From Microcoleus sp. FACHB-61 (GTDB lineage: Bacteria; Cyanobacteriota; Cyanobacteriia; Cyanobacteriales; Microcoleaceae): a DNA stretch of 64,000 bases. This document shows, one piece after another, positions 36,395 to 45,474 of this stretch (position 1 is the first letter of the stretch; each line of letters begins with the position of its first letter). Where the stretch lies: assembly GCA_014695295.1 (NCBI GenBank), contig JACJNY010000076.1:1-64000 (forward strand). Reading direction: 5' to 3'. The translations under genes and the position numbers were made by a program. The notes beneath the pieces are model-generated. The model saw nothing but the letters and a program-made list of their open reading frames with translations, made no database searches and was not told where the DNA came from.

Positions 36395-36718
36395 TCAGCG
36401 GTAGCAGTGGAGATGAGAGTAAGCATCTTCGAGCGTCAGCGCAGATCGCGAATGGTTAAGACTTACGTATTCACAGAAATTTGGCCGCCGCCCATCTCCC
36501 AAGGTTTCTGGTCCAATACGGTTGTATCCCCACACCCACTCATAAATCCAACTGCGGCTGTAGCCTGTCACCTCTGCTACTTCAGCGCTGCTGTAACCTT
36601 GAGCCAATAACCAAATTATTTGGTAATGGGTGCGCTCTACTGGAGCTTTTGCTCCTCGGTAGCGCTTTTCTAGCTCATCTATACTCAGGTGCAGTTCGAT
36701 ACTCAGGCGTTTCGGCAT
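36395..36718 (-). pseudogene. IS630-type transposase, N-terminal HTH fragment
   Basis: The first 80 codons (LSIDELEKRYRGAKAPVERT, then IIWLLAQGYSSAEVAEVTGYSRSWIYEWVWGYN and DGRRPN) match the helix-turn-helix start of IS630-type transposases. The DDE domain is missing and the last 25 codons are unrelated. It is a truncated remnant. Confidence 0.7.
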
Positions 36719-36901
36719 TGCAAAGATGCATAGTTCTCCCCAGCGATTATATTATGGTTAATCAACCCGACATGATATTAACCCAAAAGGACGCCTACTT
36801 AGATCCTATCCGAAAACTCCTTTCAGTATGACTCTTTATCTGTGTTAAACTGAAAAACGACCCCGTTGCGGTTCGAGTTGAGCGAGCGATCACTTAATAT
36901 A

Positions 36902-37040
36902 TTATATGCCGCACAAATAGCGATCCCGGTTCGCTTGAGCTGCCTTCAATCCTTCCGTTAAAAGCGATTGCGCTTTGTCTAGCTCTCCTTAAACGCAATA
37001 GCATCTGTGAAAAAGAGCAGCAGATTCAGCTTTTAAGGGT
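36902..37040 (-). pseudogene. Decayed tetratricopeptide-like fragment
   Basis: The - strand frame ending at 36902 reads GELDKAQSLLTEGLKAAQAN before RDRYLCGI and a stop, a TPR-like helix pair. The codons preceding it are out of frame (ESAALFHRCYC near 37020-37040). It is probably the tail of a lost regulator. Confidence 0.35.
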
Positions 37041-37206
37041 CAACTGTAGAGAATTATGTATCCTTTTGCTTTTTCCCAATAGCCGTTCAGGTCAACAGTA
37101 GCAAAATCGTTAGCTTTTTCCTAATTTTTTTATGTTGACTTTTCAATCTTTAAGGGTTTAAATAGAAATCAAGTATTCATTGCTTTTCACTTACATTGAG
37201 GAATAA

Positions 37207-38145
37207 ATGATGTTTAATCCTTTAGTTAATCCAAAAATAGAAAAAGATTTATATTCCATAATTTGCGATTTAATTGATATAAATAAGCCCTATTATGCGC
37301 TTCAAAATCTATCTGAAACTGGGAATGAAGAAGTTTATGCAGAAATTGATGTAGAGCGTCTTGAACATAATGAAGTTTCGCCAATTTCACAGGCAGAAGC
37401 AGGTCGTCACCTTGCGATCTTGGGTTCTTGTGCGTTGAGTCTCATAAATAAAAAGAAATCAAAACACTACTATCTTGCTAGTAAGGCATCTACCTTATTA
37501 CACACCTCTGACATTAGTCAATTCAATGGACAGCAACGAAGAAGATTGAAATGTTTTGCTAAGGCTATTCACTTAGATGAGAAGACTAGGACGGGTTCAG
37601 TATCATCCAGAATTTATACAGAAAATGATCAGTTAATATCGACTCTCGATCTCACCTACTTGATTTTACAGGAGGCTTTGTTTCAAAAAATGTTTAGACG
37701 ACAACAAACAAAAGCACTTCAAGACAACCTCATAGTTGATAACCCATACAAATTTCCTGTAACGCTAAAGGAAATTAGCATTACGGAAAATAGGCTGAAT
37801 TGCAATTTAGGTAAGATTGAGCCTTATCAATGTATTGGACACTTCCCCAACTATCCTGCTCTCCCTGTTGCTATTTTAAGTTCAGCTCTTTTATATTCTG
37901 CTGAAATATTTTTAAAGTCTCGATATCCTGAATGCTGGAAAATTAGAATCAATCAAGTTAGTCTTATAGCAGAAAAGCTAGCTTTTGCGGGAGAACAAGT
38001 TCATATCGAAACTAATTTGCTTGAGTCTAGTGGAAAAACTTACCACTTTTCATGCAATGCTCTTGACGAAGACAAAAATCTTATTGGCAAACTTTATACT
38101 TCAATTGATGTGATAACTCAATCTGATATAAGTAGGTGCAGGTAA
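37207..38145 (+). CDS. Double-hotdog (FabZ/thioesterase-like) protein of unknown role
   Basis: Protein of 312 residues. The N-terminal half carries EVSPISQAEAGRHLAILGS and LKCFAKAIHLDEKTRTGSVS, like a degenerate hotdog repeat. The C-terminal half has GHFPNYPALPVAILSSALLY, which parallels the HFPGxPxxPG helix of FabZ-type dehydratases, then strands KIRINQVSLIAEKLAFAGEQ and SCNALDEDKNLIGKL. A two-hotdog acyl-ACP or acyl-CoA handling protein is inferred. Codon use is more AT-rich than neighbours. It is cargo of the IS1 composite and may have worked with the P450. No family name is certain. Confidence 0.6.
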   Translation: MMFNPLVNPKIEKDLYSIICDLIDINKPYYALQNLSETGNEEVYAEIDVERLEHNEVSPISQAEAGRHLAILGSCALSLINKKKSKHYYLASKASTLLHTSDISQFNGQQRRRLKCFAKAIHLDEKTRTGSVSSRIYTENDQLISTLDLTYLILQEALFQKMFRRQQTKALQDNLIVDNPYKFPVTLKEISITENRLNCNLGKIEPYQCIGHFPNYPALPVAILSSALLYSAEIFLKSRYPECWKIRINQVSLIAEKLAFAGEQVHIETNLLESSGKTYHFSCNALDEDKNLIGKLYTSIDVITQSDISRCR

Positions 38146-38158
38146 ATAAAGTAAAAAT

Positions 38159-39014
38159 GGCGTTGCTTAATTGAGGTATGGTTGAACTATCGAGTGAAAG
38201 AGCCAGAAAATAATGAACATTAAATCAGAATCAATGGAATGTCCTGAAGGTAAGTCAAGTGATGTCAATAAAAATTGGCATAAAAGAGGTAAACAGAATT
38301 ATATATGTGTTGACTGTGGCAGGCAATTTATAGACTGTTATCAATCGCGGGGTTATGCAGAAGAAATTAAACCTGAATGTCTCTCAATGTATGTAAATGG
38401 CATGGGTTTTCGAGCCATTGAGAGAATTAAAGGAGTACATCACACCAGCATTATAAATTGGGTCAAGCAAGTAGGAGAATGGCTCCCTGATGCTTACGAA
38501 CCAGACACAATTCCCCGGGTGGGAGAACTTGAAGAACTAGAAACGTTTGTTGGTAAAAAAAAATAAGATCTGGCTATGGACAGTGGTAAATCACTTTCAA
38601 CCAGGGATTTTAGGATGGGTATTGGGAGATCGTGCGTGCTACAACTTTTCGACCACTATGGGAGGCGCGTGGGCAATTGGAAATGTTACTTTTATATCAC
38701 AGATGGATGGCCAGTTTACCCCATGTTTATTCCCGATGGAGACCAAATTATCTGTAAAAGTTACATGACCCGAGTAGAGGGGGAAAATACGCGACTACGA
38801 CATTACGCAAGCCCGGCTTCATCGCAAGACACTTTGCTATTCTAAGTGGGGAGAGATGCTCAAACATTCAATTCGGTTAGTAATACATTATCTTAAGTTT
38901 TGGGATGTTCCGGTTCCCTATCCAGGGTATCATTTCACTCGCGCTTAAACCAGGCAAATCGGGTAGCCAAAACATCCATTGATCGCACTTATCATACCTA
39001 TATTCAGCAACAGC
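38159..39014 (+). mobile_element. IS1-family insertion sequence, right copy
   Basis: 856 bases. Terminal repeats are GGCGTTGCTTAATTGAGGTA (38159 on) and the complement of TATACC...CAGCAAC ending at 39014, diverged to roughly 16 of 20 matches in the inner part. It has the same layout and orientation as the left copy. Confidence 0.8.
38213..38948 (+). pseudogene. IS1-family transposase (InsA/InsB), decayed
   Basis: InsA: MECPEGKSSDVNKNWHKRGK, CVDCGRQFIDCYQ, NGMGFRAIERIKGVHH. A run of nine A at about 38557 could shift -1 into KKKNKIWLWTVVNHF. InsB then breaks at about 38645 (GDRAC to FDHYGRRVGNWKCYF in another frame) and again at about 38812 (RLRHY to QARLHRKTLCYSKWGEMLKH). It is inactive. Confidence 0.8.
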
Positions 39015-39387
39015 CGCTTTTCTTTCTGCCGTAAATAATCATCAATCTTTAGAGAATTTTGCGCCATCTTATTTGTTACAAAGCCAACTAAAAATTGTTG
39101 AACAATTATTAGACAAATTTTTAAGTATTAAGCCTAACACCTTACTGTTTAGCAGAATTGCTGCCGCACTGTATGCAGTTTTAACTGCTATTGAAGCGGT
39201 TGCCTTATGGTACGAAAAAAGCTGAGCAACACTCTTAGTTTTAGTGCTGCTAGGGCTCAGTATCCCCCCTGCAATATATGAGTTATTTGAGGGTGTCACG
39301 CTACTTAAGTTAGCGGTATTTATCGCAAATCTAGCCGTCTTAGGGTATTTGCTAGACCATTTGCCGAAGCACCGTAAGGGATCTTAA
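39015..39387 (+). pseudogene. DUF2127 membrane protein gene, C-terminal fragment
   Basis: The frame resumes as AFLSAVNNHQSLENFAPSYL, continues RIAAALYAVLTAIEAVALWY, then TGA replaces the Trp of a conserved KSWA, and goes on LLVLVLLGLSIPPAIYELFE to LDHLPKHRKGS and a stop. With the 33465 fragment it rebuilds a DUF2127 protein of about 150 residues with four membrane helices. Confidence 0.75.
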
Positions 39388-39973
39388 AGTTCTGATGATT
39401 CAGAGGAAACTCATTTGGCTTAATAAATGTCAGCATCTTCAATCAGTAGCCACTTTACCATTTTATTTGTGATGCGTTTACCTGATTATTTTAAGTGTCA
39501 ATATGAAATATTCAACTCTTCGGGCGCATTCTTGAGTGTATTCATAGTGTTTTTCATTTTTAATCATAGTTTTCACGCTCTTTATTTCCCCAAGCTGAAG
39601 ATCGCCTTTTTGCAGTTATTATCACAATATTGCTTGAAAGTCAAATAAAAATCTAAATCTTTACAGAAACCGAGCATTTGTAAAGATTTATAAAAGAAAA
39701 GAGGGGTGATACCCCCCATCAGCTATAGTCAAATAAATAGATGCACCCTGATGGCTTTCCCGTTCCACAAGAGCGGGATTTTTATTGGAAAGGAAAGCCG
39801 GAGCGTTAAGTTTCACCATACCTACTACAGATAAAATGACGTGGGGATGCAAAGATTAAAGACATAGCAGAGCTAAAGCTAAAACAAGGGCGCAGCTCGA
39901 TCGAACCTCACCCCAAACTCTGCGAAATAACCCAAAGGCGGTAGCATAGTTTGGGAAACGGCATCAACTGAAG
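39388..39973. other. Gap upstream of the kinase gene
   Basis: No convincing gene. GGCTTTCC (39752-39759) and GGAAAGCC (39791-39798) could pair around a smaller CCCG...CGGG stem followed by ATTTTTATT, a possible terminator on the + strand. Confidence 0.4.
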
Positions 39974-41539
39974 ATGAACTTAGCGCCAGCAACAGTCCTG
40001 CAACAGGGCAAATACATAATTAACGCGACTTTAGGCATAGGAGGGTTCGGGATCACTTACCGAGCTATCAACACCCATTTAAACCAAACCGTCGTACTCA
40101 AAACCCTCAACGAAAGTCTGCGCCAACACCCAGAATCTGCCCAATTTCAGCAGCAGTTTATTGCCGAAGCCCAACGCCTGTCGCGGTGTCAGCATTCCAA
40201 CATCGTCAGAGTAATCGACTTTTTTGAAGAAGCCGGACAGTCTTTTATCGCAATGGACTACATTCCCGGCCAAACTCTCGCCCAAATAGTCGAAACCGAT
40301 CAGCCACTGCCAGAAGCCCAGGCCCTGCACTACATTCGGCAAATAGCCTCAGCCGTAAGTACAGTTCATCACAGCGGATTGCTGCACGGAGATATCAAGC
40401 CAGAAAATATTATCCGGCGAGCCGATTCTCACCTCGTAATGTTAATAGACTTCGGTATTGCCCGCGGCTTTACCGCCGGCACCAAACAGACCCACACTAA
40501 CTTGCTCTCCCCCGGGTACGCGCCGATTGAACAATACCTCTATGACGGTAAATGTACACCGGCCACAGACATCTACGCGATCGCAGCCACCCTCTACTAC
40601 TTACTTTCGGGCGTGGCGCCCGTAGCAGCACCCCTGCGCGATCGCATTCCCCTGGTCGAGTTGCGGCAATTTCAGCCCAATCTCAGCGCGGGAATTGAGC
40701 GAGCTATCCTTCAGGGACTCGAAATCGACCCCCACAACCGCCCTCAGACAGTGGAAAATTGGCTCACCATGCTGCAAGAAACAGAGCGAGTATCAGCAAA
40801 CAGAAAAGGCAAGCAAAGTCTGCGATTGCCTGCACCTCCCCCGCCGCAGTTGACTTTGCTGGCGTTTGTCGTAACGGCTGCAATTGCAGGCTGGATGGGT
40901 TTTGACCTGGCTTGGCGCTACAACAGCAGCAGTCTCAGCAGCAATCGACCCCAAATTGAATCCTTCCCATCTCTCGAAGATTTGCTCAAATCGCGCGATT
41001 TGTCAGGGCCCATGTTCCGGCAGCCGTCTGTCGAAAGCAGCCCTCTCTACCCGATCGAACTCAACAAGCTCCCCAAACCCCCCTTAGAAAGCAGCAACAT
41101 TCCCGAACCGATCGATCCCTCAGAAACTAGCGCCGAACCTTCTGAGTCCCCAAGCCCGGAAACTCTCGCTCCAGAGCCCGAAGCGGAACCTGAGCCATCC
41201 CCGACGCCAGAGCCCCCAGAGGAGCCTTCTGAGTCCCCTATTCCGGAGCCTCAAACCGAAATCGAGCCAGCACCCCAACCAGAAGCAGCACCGGTACCGG
41301 AAGTTGCGCCCCTGCCTGCTGAACAGCCCCCCGCACCCGCCCCGTCTGCCCCTGAGAGTGCTGAAACCTTACCACCCTCGGAATCCGCGCCGCCAGTAAT
41401 AGCGTCGCCGATCGAGCGATCGCCTGAACCTGCGATACCGAGCCGCAGCGGCAGCAATTCAGATAGTTCGATCGAACCTTACTCACCACCCCCTGTGGCA
41501 GAGCCCACTGTGCCTATTCCTGAACCTGCCGCAAATTAG
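39974..41539 (+). CDS. Serine/threonine protein kinase with Pro/Glu-rich tail
   Basis: Protein of 521 residues. A Hanks-type kinase domain spans about 14-275: glycine loop GIGGFGITYRA (21-31), Lys43 in VVLKTL, HGDIKPEN (138-145) and DFG (159-161). The catalytic loop has Gly in place of the usual Arg of HRD, so it is a non-RD kinase. A membrane segment LLAFVVTAAIAGWMGFDLAW lies at about 296-315. The rest, about 200 residues, is a Pro/Glu/Ser-rich tail, probably outside the cytoplasm. A PP2C phosphatase gene lies 3 kb downstream. Confidence 0.88.
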   Translation: MNLAPATVLQQGKYIINATLGIGGFGITYRAINTHLNQTVVLKTLNESLRQHPESAQFQQQFIAEAQRLSRCQHSNIVRVIDFFEEAGQSFIAMDYIPGQTLAQIVETDQPLPEAQALHYIRQIASAVSTVHHSGLLHGDIKPENIIRRADSHLVMLIDFGIARGFTAGTKQTHTNLLSPGYAPIEQYLYDGKCTPATDIYAIAATLYYLLSGVAPVAAPLRDRIPLVELRQFQPNLSAGIERAILQGLEIDPHNRPQTVENWLTMLQETERVSANRKGKQSLRLPAPPPPQLTLLAFVVTAAIAGWMGFDLAWRYNSSSLSSNRPQIESFPSLEDLLKSRDLSGPMFRQPSVESSPLYPIELNKLPKPPLESSNIPEPIDPSETSAEPSESPSPETLAPEPEAEPEPSPTPEPPEEPSESPIPEPQTEIEPAPQPEAAPVPEVAPLPAEQPPAPAPSAPESAETLPPSESAPPVIASPIERSPEPAIPSRSGSNSDSSIEPYSPPPVAEPTVPIPEPAAN

Positions 41540-42061
41540 TATTGTTTTTGTTGGTTAAAAGTGCGGACAAATACTTGATTTTATGAGTCAGCAAATATCG
41601 GCTCGGTAGGGGAGATAATACTGCTTTTTCTAGCCAACGACTATCTCGCAAAACCTTCGATCCAATCGGACAATGGCAACAGTCACCGTCTGAGTTTATC
41701 CAATATTTCCTATTCCCTCTGCAATCCAAATGCCCGCATCAAAAAAAAGCAGGAATGTTTGATATTTTGATTTGAATTATGTTATAATAGGTACCCGAGG
41801 CTGAGGTAGTGTCATGTCGTTTATTACTGTTGCCAAGCTTCAAACATTTTTGTACAAAGCAACCCCAACATCGAATTTCAGCGAGTGTCAGCCAGGCTTT
41901 TTGGCTAAGCCGTTGCGCCTTAGACTGTTCAAATTCTCAACAATCCCATCCCCGACAAAGGGGTGAGATTGTCAATTGCCCCAAACTTCCTTCCTTTGGG
42001 AGCAAGCATCATCGGGGACAAGCAAGTTATAATTTGTTGCGGAAGCGCATAGAGATTTTTT
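41540..42061. other. Gap upstream of the DUF6825-like gene
   Basis: No reliable gene. An 86-codon frame at 41809 has no homology I recognise. The AT-rich stretch 41755-41795 with TTGATT...TATAAT (TATAAT near 41784) is a fair + strand promoter candidate. Confidence 0.4.
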
Positions 42062-42391
42062 ATGACTAAACCCCCAGTTCATGCTTTTTTTGTAGGCAGA
42101 GCACTTGCCGAAGCACTGTACGAGCAATTAGAAAGCGCAGCAACCAACGCCTTCTCTGAACTCGGTAAATTTGACGCAGAACAAAGAGAACGCCTGCGAC
42201 AGTTCACCGATCGAGTTGTGGAACGGGCAAACAGAGCTGCGGATGAGGCGGTGCAGACCAGAACTGGCACTGCAACCACCACCATTCAAGACATCCATCC
42301 CGCAGAGTTGCAAGCGACTATTGACGAGCTGCGCGCCGAAGTGGCGATGGTGCGATCCCAATTGCAGCGCTACCGCAGCAGTTTGCCCTAG
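42062..42391 (+). CDS. Conserved cyanobacterial protein, DUF6825-like
   Basis: Helical protein of 109 residues: VHAFFVGRALAEALYEQLES, ELGKFDAEQRERLRQFTDRV, and a C-terminal coiled coil ELQATIDELRAEVAMVRSQL. It resembles a cyanobacterial and plastid family (DUF6825) of unknown function, recalled from memory. The ABC1 kinase gene follows 102 bases downstream on the same strand, so both may be in one transcript. Confidence 0.7.
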   Translation: MTKPPVHAFFVGRALAEALYEQLESAATNAFSELGKFDAEQRERLRQFTDRVVERANRAADEAVQTRTGTATTTIQDIHPAELQATIDELRAEVAMVRSQLQRYRSSLP

Positions 42392-42493
42392 CGCTCGATC
42401 CGACCACAACTATTATTTACGACTACGTGAGCGCAAAGCACTGCGCTCCTGCGCTCCTACCTGCAATCAAAGCAACAACATAAAATAAGCAAT

Positions 42494-44272
42494 TTGGGAA
42501 CCCAAGTGTCTGCTCTCCTTGATGACTCTGTTAATCGCCAGCGCTCCAGAAAGCACGCTGGCGACGGCGATGAGCCAAAAACTGCTGGTAAATCCTACAA
42601 AAGTAAAGCTTATCGCTGGAATCGCGAAAAATACTCTCGAAAGCGACGCTTCTTCGATATTTGGGCCTTTGTCTTGCTCTGGCTGGCTTCGCTGTGGCTC
42701 GACAGCAAAAATTGGAGCTACTGGGGAGGCGTGACTGAAGAAAAGAAAGTTGCCAGACGCCGCTTTCAAGCTATCTGGGTTCGAGAAACACTCTTGGAAT
42801 TGGGGCCCACTTTCATTAAAGTTGGGCAGTTATTTTCCACCCGCGCCGATTTGTTCCCGGCAGAGTTTGTCGAGGAACTTTCTAAGCTGCAAGATAAAGT
42901 GCCTGCTTTCAGCTACGAGCAGTTAGAGGTAATTGTTGAGCAAGATTTGGGCAAGACAGTTCAAGAACTTTACCGCAGCTTTGACCCGGTGCCCCTGGCC
43001 GCAGCAAGTCTGGGCCAGGTACACAAAGCTCAACTGCATTCGGGCCCGGAAGTGGTGGTCAAGGTGCAGCGACCGGGACTGCGGAAGCTGTTCGAGATCG
43101 ATTTGCAAATTCTTAAGGGAATTGCCCGCTACTTTCAAAACCATCCTAAGTGGGGCCGCGGCCGAGATTGGATGGGGATTTATGAGGAATGCTGTCGCAT
43201 TCTGTGGCTGGAAATTGACTATCTCCATGAAGGCCGCAATGCTGATACTTTTCGCCGCAATTTTAGCAACTGTGACTGGGTGCGGGTGCCGAGGGTTTAT
43301 TGGCGGTACGCGGCTCCGCGAGTGCTGACTTTGGAATACCTGCCCGGGATTAAAATCAGCCACTACGAAGCTTTGGAAGCGGCCGGTATCGATCGTAAAT
43401 TAATCGCTCAGTTGGGGGCAAAAGCTTATTTGCGGCAGTTGCTCAACGACGGCTTTTTCCACGCTGACCCACACCCCGGCAACATCGCTGTTAGTGCTGA
43501 CGGTTGTCTGATTTTCTACGATTTTGGCATGATGGGGCAAATCCAGTCGAACGTCCGCGAAGGACTGATGGAGACGCTCTACGGCATTGCTTCCAAGGAT
43601 GGACAGCGGATTATGGATTCTCTGATCAATTTGGGAGCTTTGGTGCCTACGGGTGATATGAGTCCGGTGCGCCGATCGATCCAGTATATGCTCGACCACT
43701 TCATGGACAAGCCTTTTGAAAATCAGTCGGTGAGCGCGATTACGGACGACCTTTACGATATTGCCTACAACCAACCTTTTCGCTTCCCAGCTACTTTTAC
43801 TTTTGTAATGCGAGCTTTTTCTACCATCGAAGGGGTGGGCAGAGGTTTAGATCCCGAGTTCAACTTTATGGAGGTGGCACAACCTTTTGCCATGCAGCTT
43901 ATGAGTAATGGAAATGGTCATGATACAGGTAGCAGCATTTTTAACGAAATCGGCCGTCAGGCAGCTCAGGTGAGTTCGACTGCTTTGGGTTTGCCCCGCC
44001 GGATTGAGGAGACTATTGACAAACTCGAACAGGGAGATTTGCGGATTCGCGTCCGTTCTGCCGAAACAGAGCGCTTGCTCCGCCGCATGAGCAGCGCTCA
44101 AATGGGCACGAACTATGCTTTGCTGATGAGTGCTTTTACTTTGTCGGCGACAATTTTGTTTGTCAGTAATCAAGTCTGGCCGGCTGTGGCTGTGGCAGTG
44201 CTGGCGGCGGGTGCAGGGTTTGCTCTTATGCGTTTGTTCAAGCGGATCGATCGTTTAGACAGGATGTCATAA
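42494..44272 (+). CDS. ABC1/AarF/UbiB family atypical kinase
   Basis: Protein of up to 592 residues. Diagnostic motifs are ELGPTFIKVGQLFSTRADLFP (KxGQ), the Ala-rich AAASLGQVHKAQL, KVQRPG, DYLHEGRNADTFRRNF, NDGFFHADPHPGN and YDFGMMG. Two C-terminal hydrophobic helices (YALLMSAFTLSATILFV and VWPAVAVAVLAAGAGFAL) suggest membrane association. Family members control quinone, lipid or thylakoid metabolism. The start is uncertain: TTG 42494 or GTG 42506, with no good ribosome site. Confidence 0.88.
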   Translation: MGTQVSALLDDSVNRQRSRKHAGDGDEPKTAGKSYKSKAYRWNREKYSRKRRFFDIWAFVLLWLASLWLDSKNWSYWGGVTEEKKVARRRFQAIWVRETLLELGPTFIKVGQLFSTRADLFPAEFVEELSKLQDKVPAFSYEQLEVIVEQDLGKTVQELYRSFDPVPLAAASLGQVHKAQLHSGPEVVVKVQRPGLRKLFEIDLQILKGIARYFQNHPKWGRGRDWMGIYEECCRILWLEIDYLHEGRNADTFRRNFSNCDWVRVPRVYWRYAAPRVLTLEYLPGIKISHYEALEAAGIDRKLIAQLGAKAYLRQLLNDGFFHADPHPGNIAVSADGCLIFYDFGMMGQIQSNVREGLMETLYGIASKDGQRIMDSLINLGALVPTGDMSPVRRSIQYMLDHFMDKPFENQSVSAITDDLYDIAYNQPFRFPATFTFVMRAFSTIEGVGRGLDPEFNFMEVAQPFAMQLMSNGNGHDTGSSIFNEIGRQAAQVSSTALGLPRRIEETIDKLEQGDLRIRVRSAETERLLRRMSSAQMGTNYALLMSAFTLSATILFVSNQVWPAVAVAVLAAGAGFALMRLFKRIDRLDRMS

Positions 44273-44668
44273 TTGTGCAATTTGGGATTTGAAATTTCAG
44301 GTTTGAGATTTCTCGCCAGCCAAAATTTGACCTCGAATGTTAAGTTTTGGCTGGCTGACAACAGATTGCTAAAATTTACCGCACTTAGAGGCTTTGACGC
44401 TAACAACCCGGTTGCTTCCTAGATTTCTCCCCAGCCAAAACTCTGAGTTTGGGTAGAAATCCAGTTTTTTTTTGCAGCCACGGCTTAATTTACTGGATTT
44501 ACCGAAATTTTAAGACGGGATTACCATCATAACGATCTACAATATGAGGTCAAGGAAGTGCAATTTTTCCCAAACTCTCGATCGCAGGTGGCAGAAATTT
44601 CAAGTCCCCTTTGCGATTTAAGTTTTGGAAGAAAACATTGCACCACTTAAATCAAACTTTTAAGTTCG
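44273..44668. other. Gap between ABC1 kinase and PP2C genes
   Basis: No gene seen. Repeated CCAGCCAAAA motifs occur at 44318, 44433 and as the complement near 44348. It should hold the PP2C promoter. Confidence 0.4.
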
Positions 44669-45421
44669 ATGAGTCCAATCAGGCAATCTATGAAACGCTC
44701 TTTCGCAGGTAAGACAGACACAGGGCTAGTTCGTTCAGTAAATCAGGATTCATACTACATAGACTCTGACGGGCGATTTTTCATAGTGGCCGACGGGATG
44801 GGAGGACACGCCGGAGGTCAAGAAGCCAGCCGGATTGCGACTCAGGCGATTCAATCTTATTTGCTCGAACATTGGGAAGGGCCTGAGGATTCTCCGCTGT
44901 TGTTGGAAAAGGCTTTTTTAATTGCCAATCAAGCAATTTTGACGGATCAGCTAGACCACCCTGAGCGTGCTGATATGGGCACTACGGCTGTGGTTCTCAT
45001 GTTTAGGGATGAGGGCCAACCTTGGTGCGCTAATATCGGGGACTCTCGCTTATACCGGCTGCACGGCTCTCGCTTAGAGCAGATTACTGAAGACCAGACA
45101 TGGGTGGCTCAGGCTGTGAAAAGAAAGGCCCTAACTCCCGACCAGGCTCGCAGTCATCCTTGGCGTCACGTTTTGTCCCAGTGTTTGGGTCGCGATGATG
45201 TGCGGGAAATAGATATTTTGCCGGTGGAGGTGCAGCCTGGGGATCGCTTGCTGCTGTGCAGCGACGGCTTGACTGAGGAACTTTCCGATCCTTTGATTGC
45301 TTCGCCTCTGAAGTCGATTCGCGCCTGCGAGGGCGCTGCAACTGCTTTGATTCAAGCAGCTAAGGATAAAGGGGGACGCGATAATATTACTGTGGTGATC
45401 GTGACGCTCGACCTTAAATAA
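44669..45421 (+). CDS. PP2C-type protein phosphatase
   Basis: Protein phosphatase of 250 residues that should reverse Ser/Thr phosphorylation. Metal-binding motifs are all present: RSVNQDSYY, VADGMGGHAGG, GTTAVVL, GDSRLYRL, SDGLTEELSD and GGRDNITVV. ATG 44690 (MKRSFAGKTDTG) is the commoner family start; ATG 44669 adds seven residues. Two kinase-like genes nearby (39974, 42494) make a local signalling group possible, but they are not obviously one operon. Confidence 0.9.
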   Translation: MSPIRQSMKRSFAGKTDTGLVRSVNQDSYYIDSDGRFFIVADGMGGHAGGQEASRIATQAIQSYLLEHWEGPEDSPLLLEKAFLIANQAILTDQLDHPERADMGTTAVVLMFRDEGQPWCANIGDSRLYRLHGSRLEQITEDQTWVAQAVKRKALTPDQARSHPWRHVLSQCLGRDDVREIDILPVEVQPGDRLLLCSDGLTEELSDPLIASPLKSIRACEGAATALIQAAKDKGGRDNITVVIVTLDLK

Positions 45422-45474
45422 ATCGCGCAACCCCCCGGACAATCTAAAATCTAAAATCTAAAATCTAAAATTTA

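Larger units (their letters stand above)
33550..39014. mobile_element. Decayed IS1-type composite element carrying P450 and hotdog genes
   Basis: Two directly oriented IS1-like copies (33550-34392 and 38159-39014) bound about 5.5 kb. The outer flanks carry CGCTTTCC (33542-33549) and CGCTTTTC (39015-39022), a 7/8 match of the size IS1-family elements duplicate. The DUF2127 frame is continuous across this duplication. Neither copy has a matching duplication of its own. Cargo is a P450 (35034), an IS630-type fragment (36395), a decayed TPR stretch and a double-hotdog protein (37207). Confidence 0.7.

Noticed and set aside
39427-39648. 73-codon frame, Phe-rich
   Set aside because: No family, no ribosome site, AT-rich spacer.
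42494-42734. Alternative frame at 42519 as a separate small gene
   Set aside because: It overlaps the ABC1 kinase start in another frame and lacks coding character.
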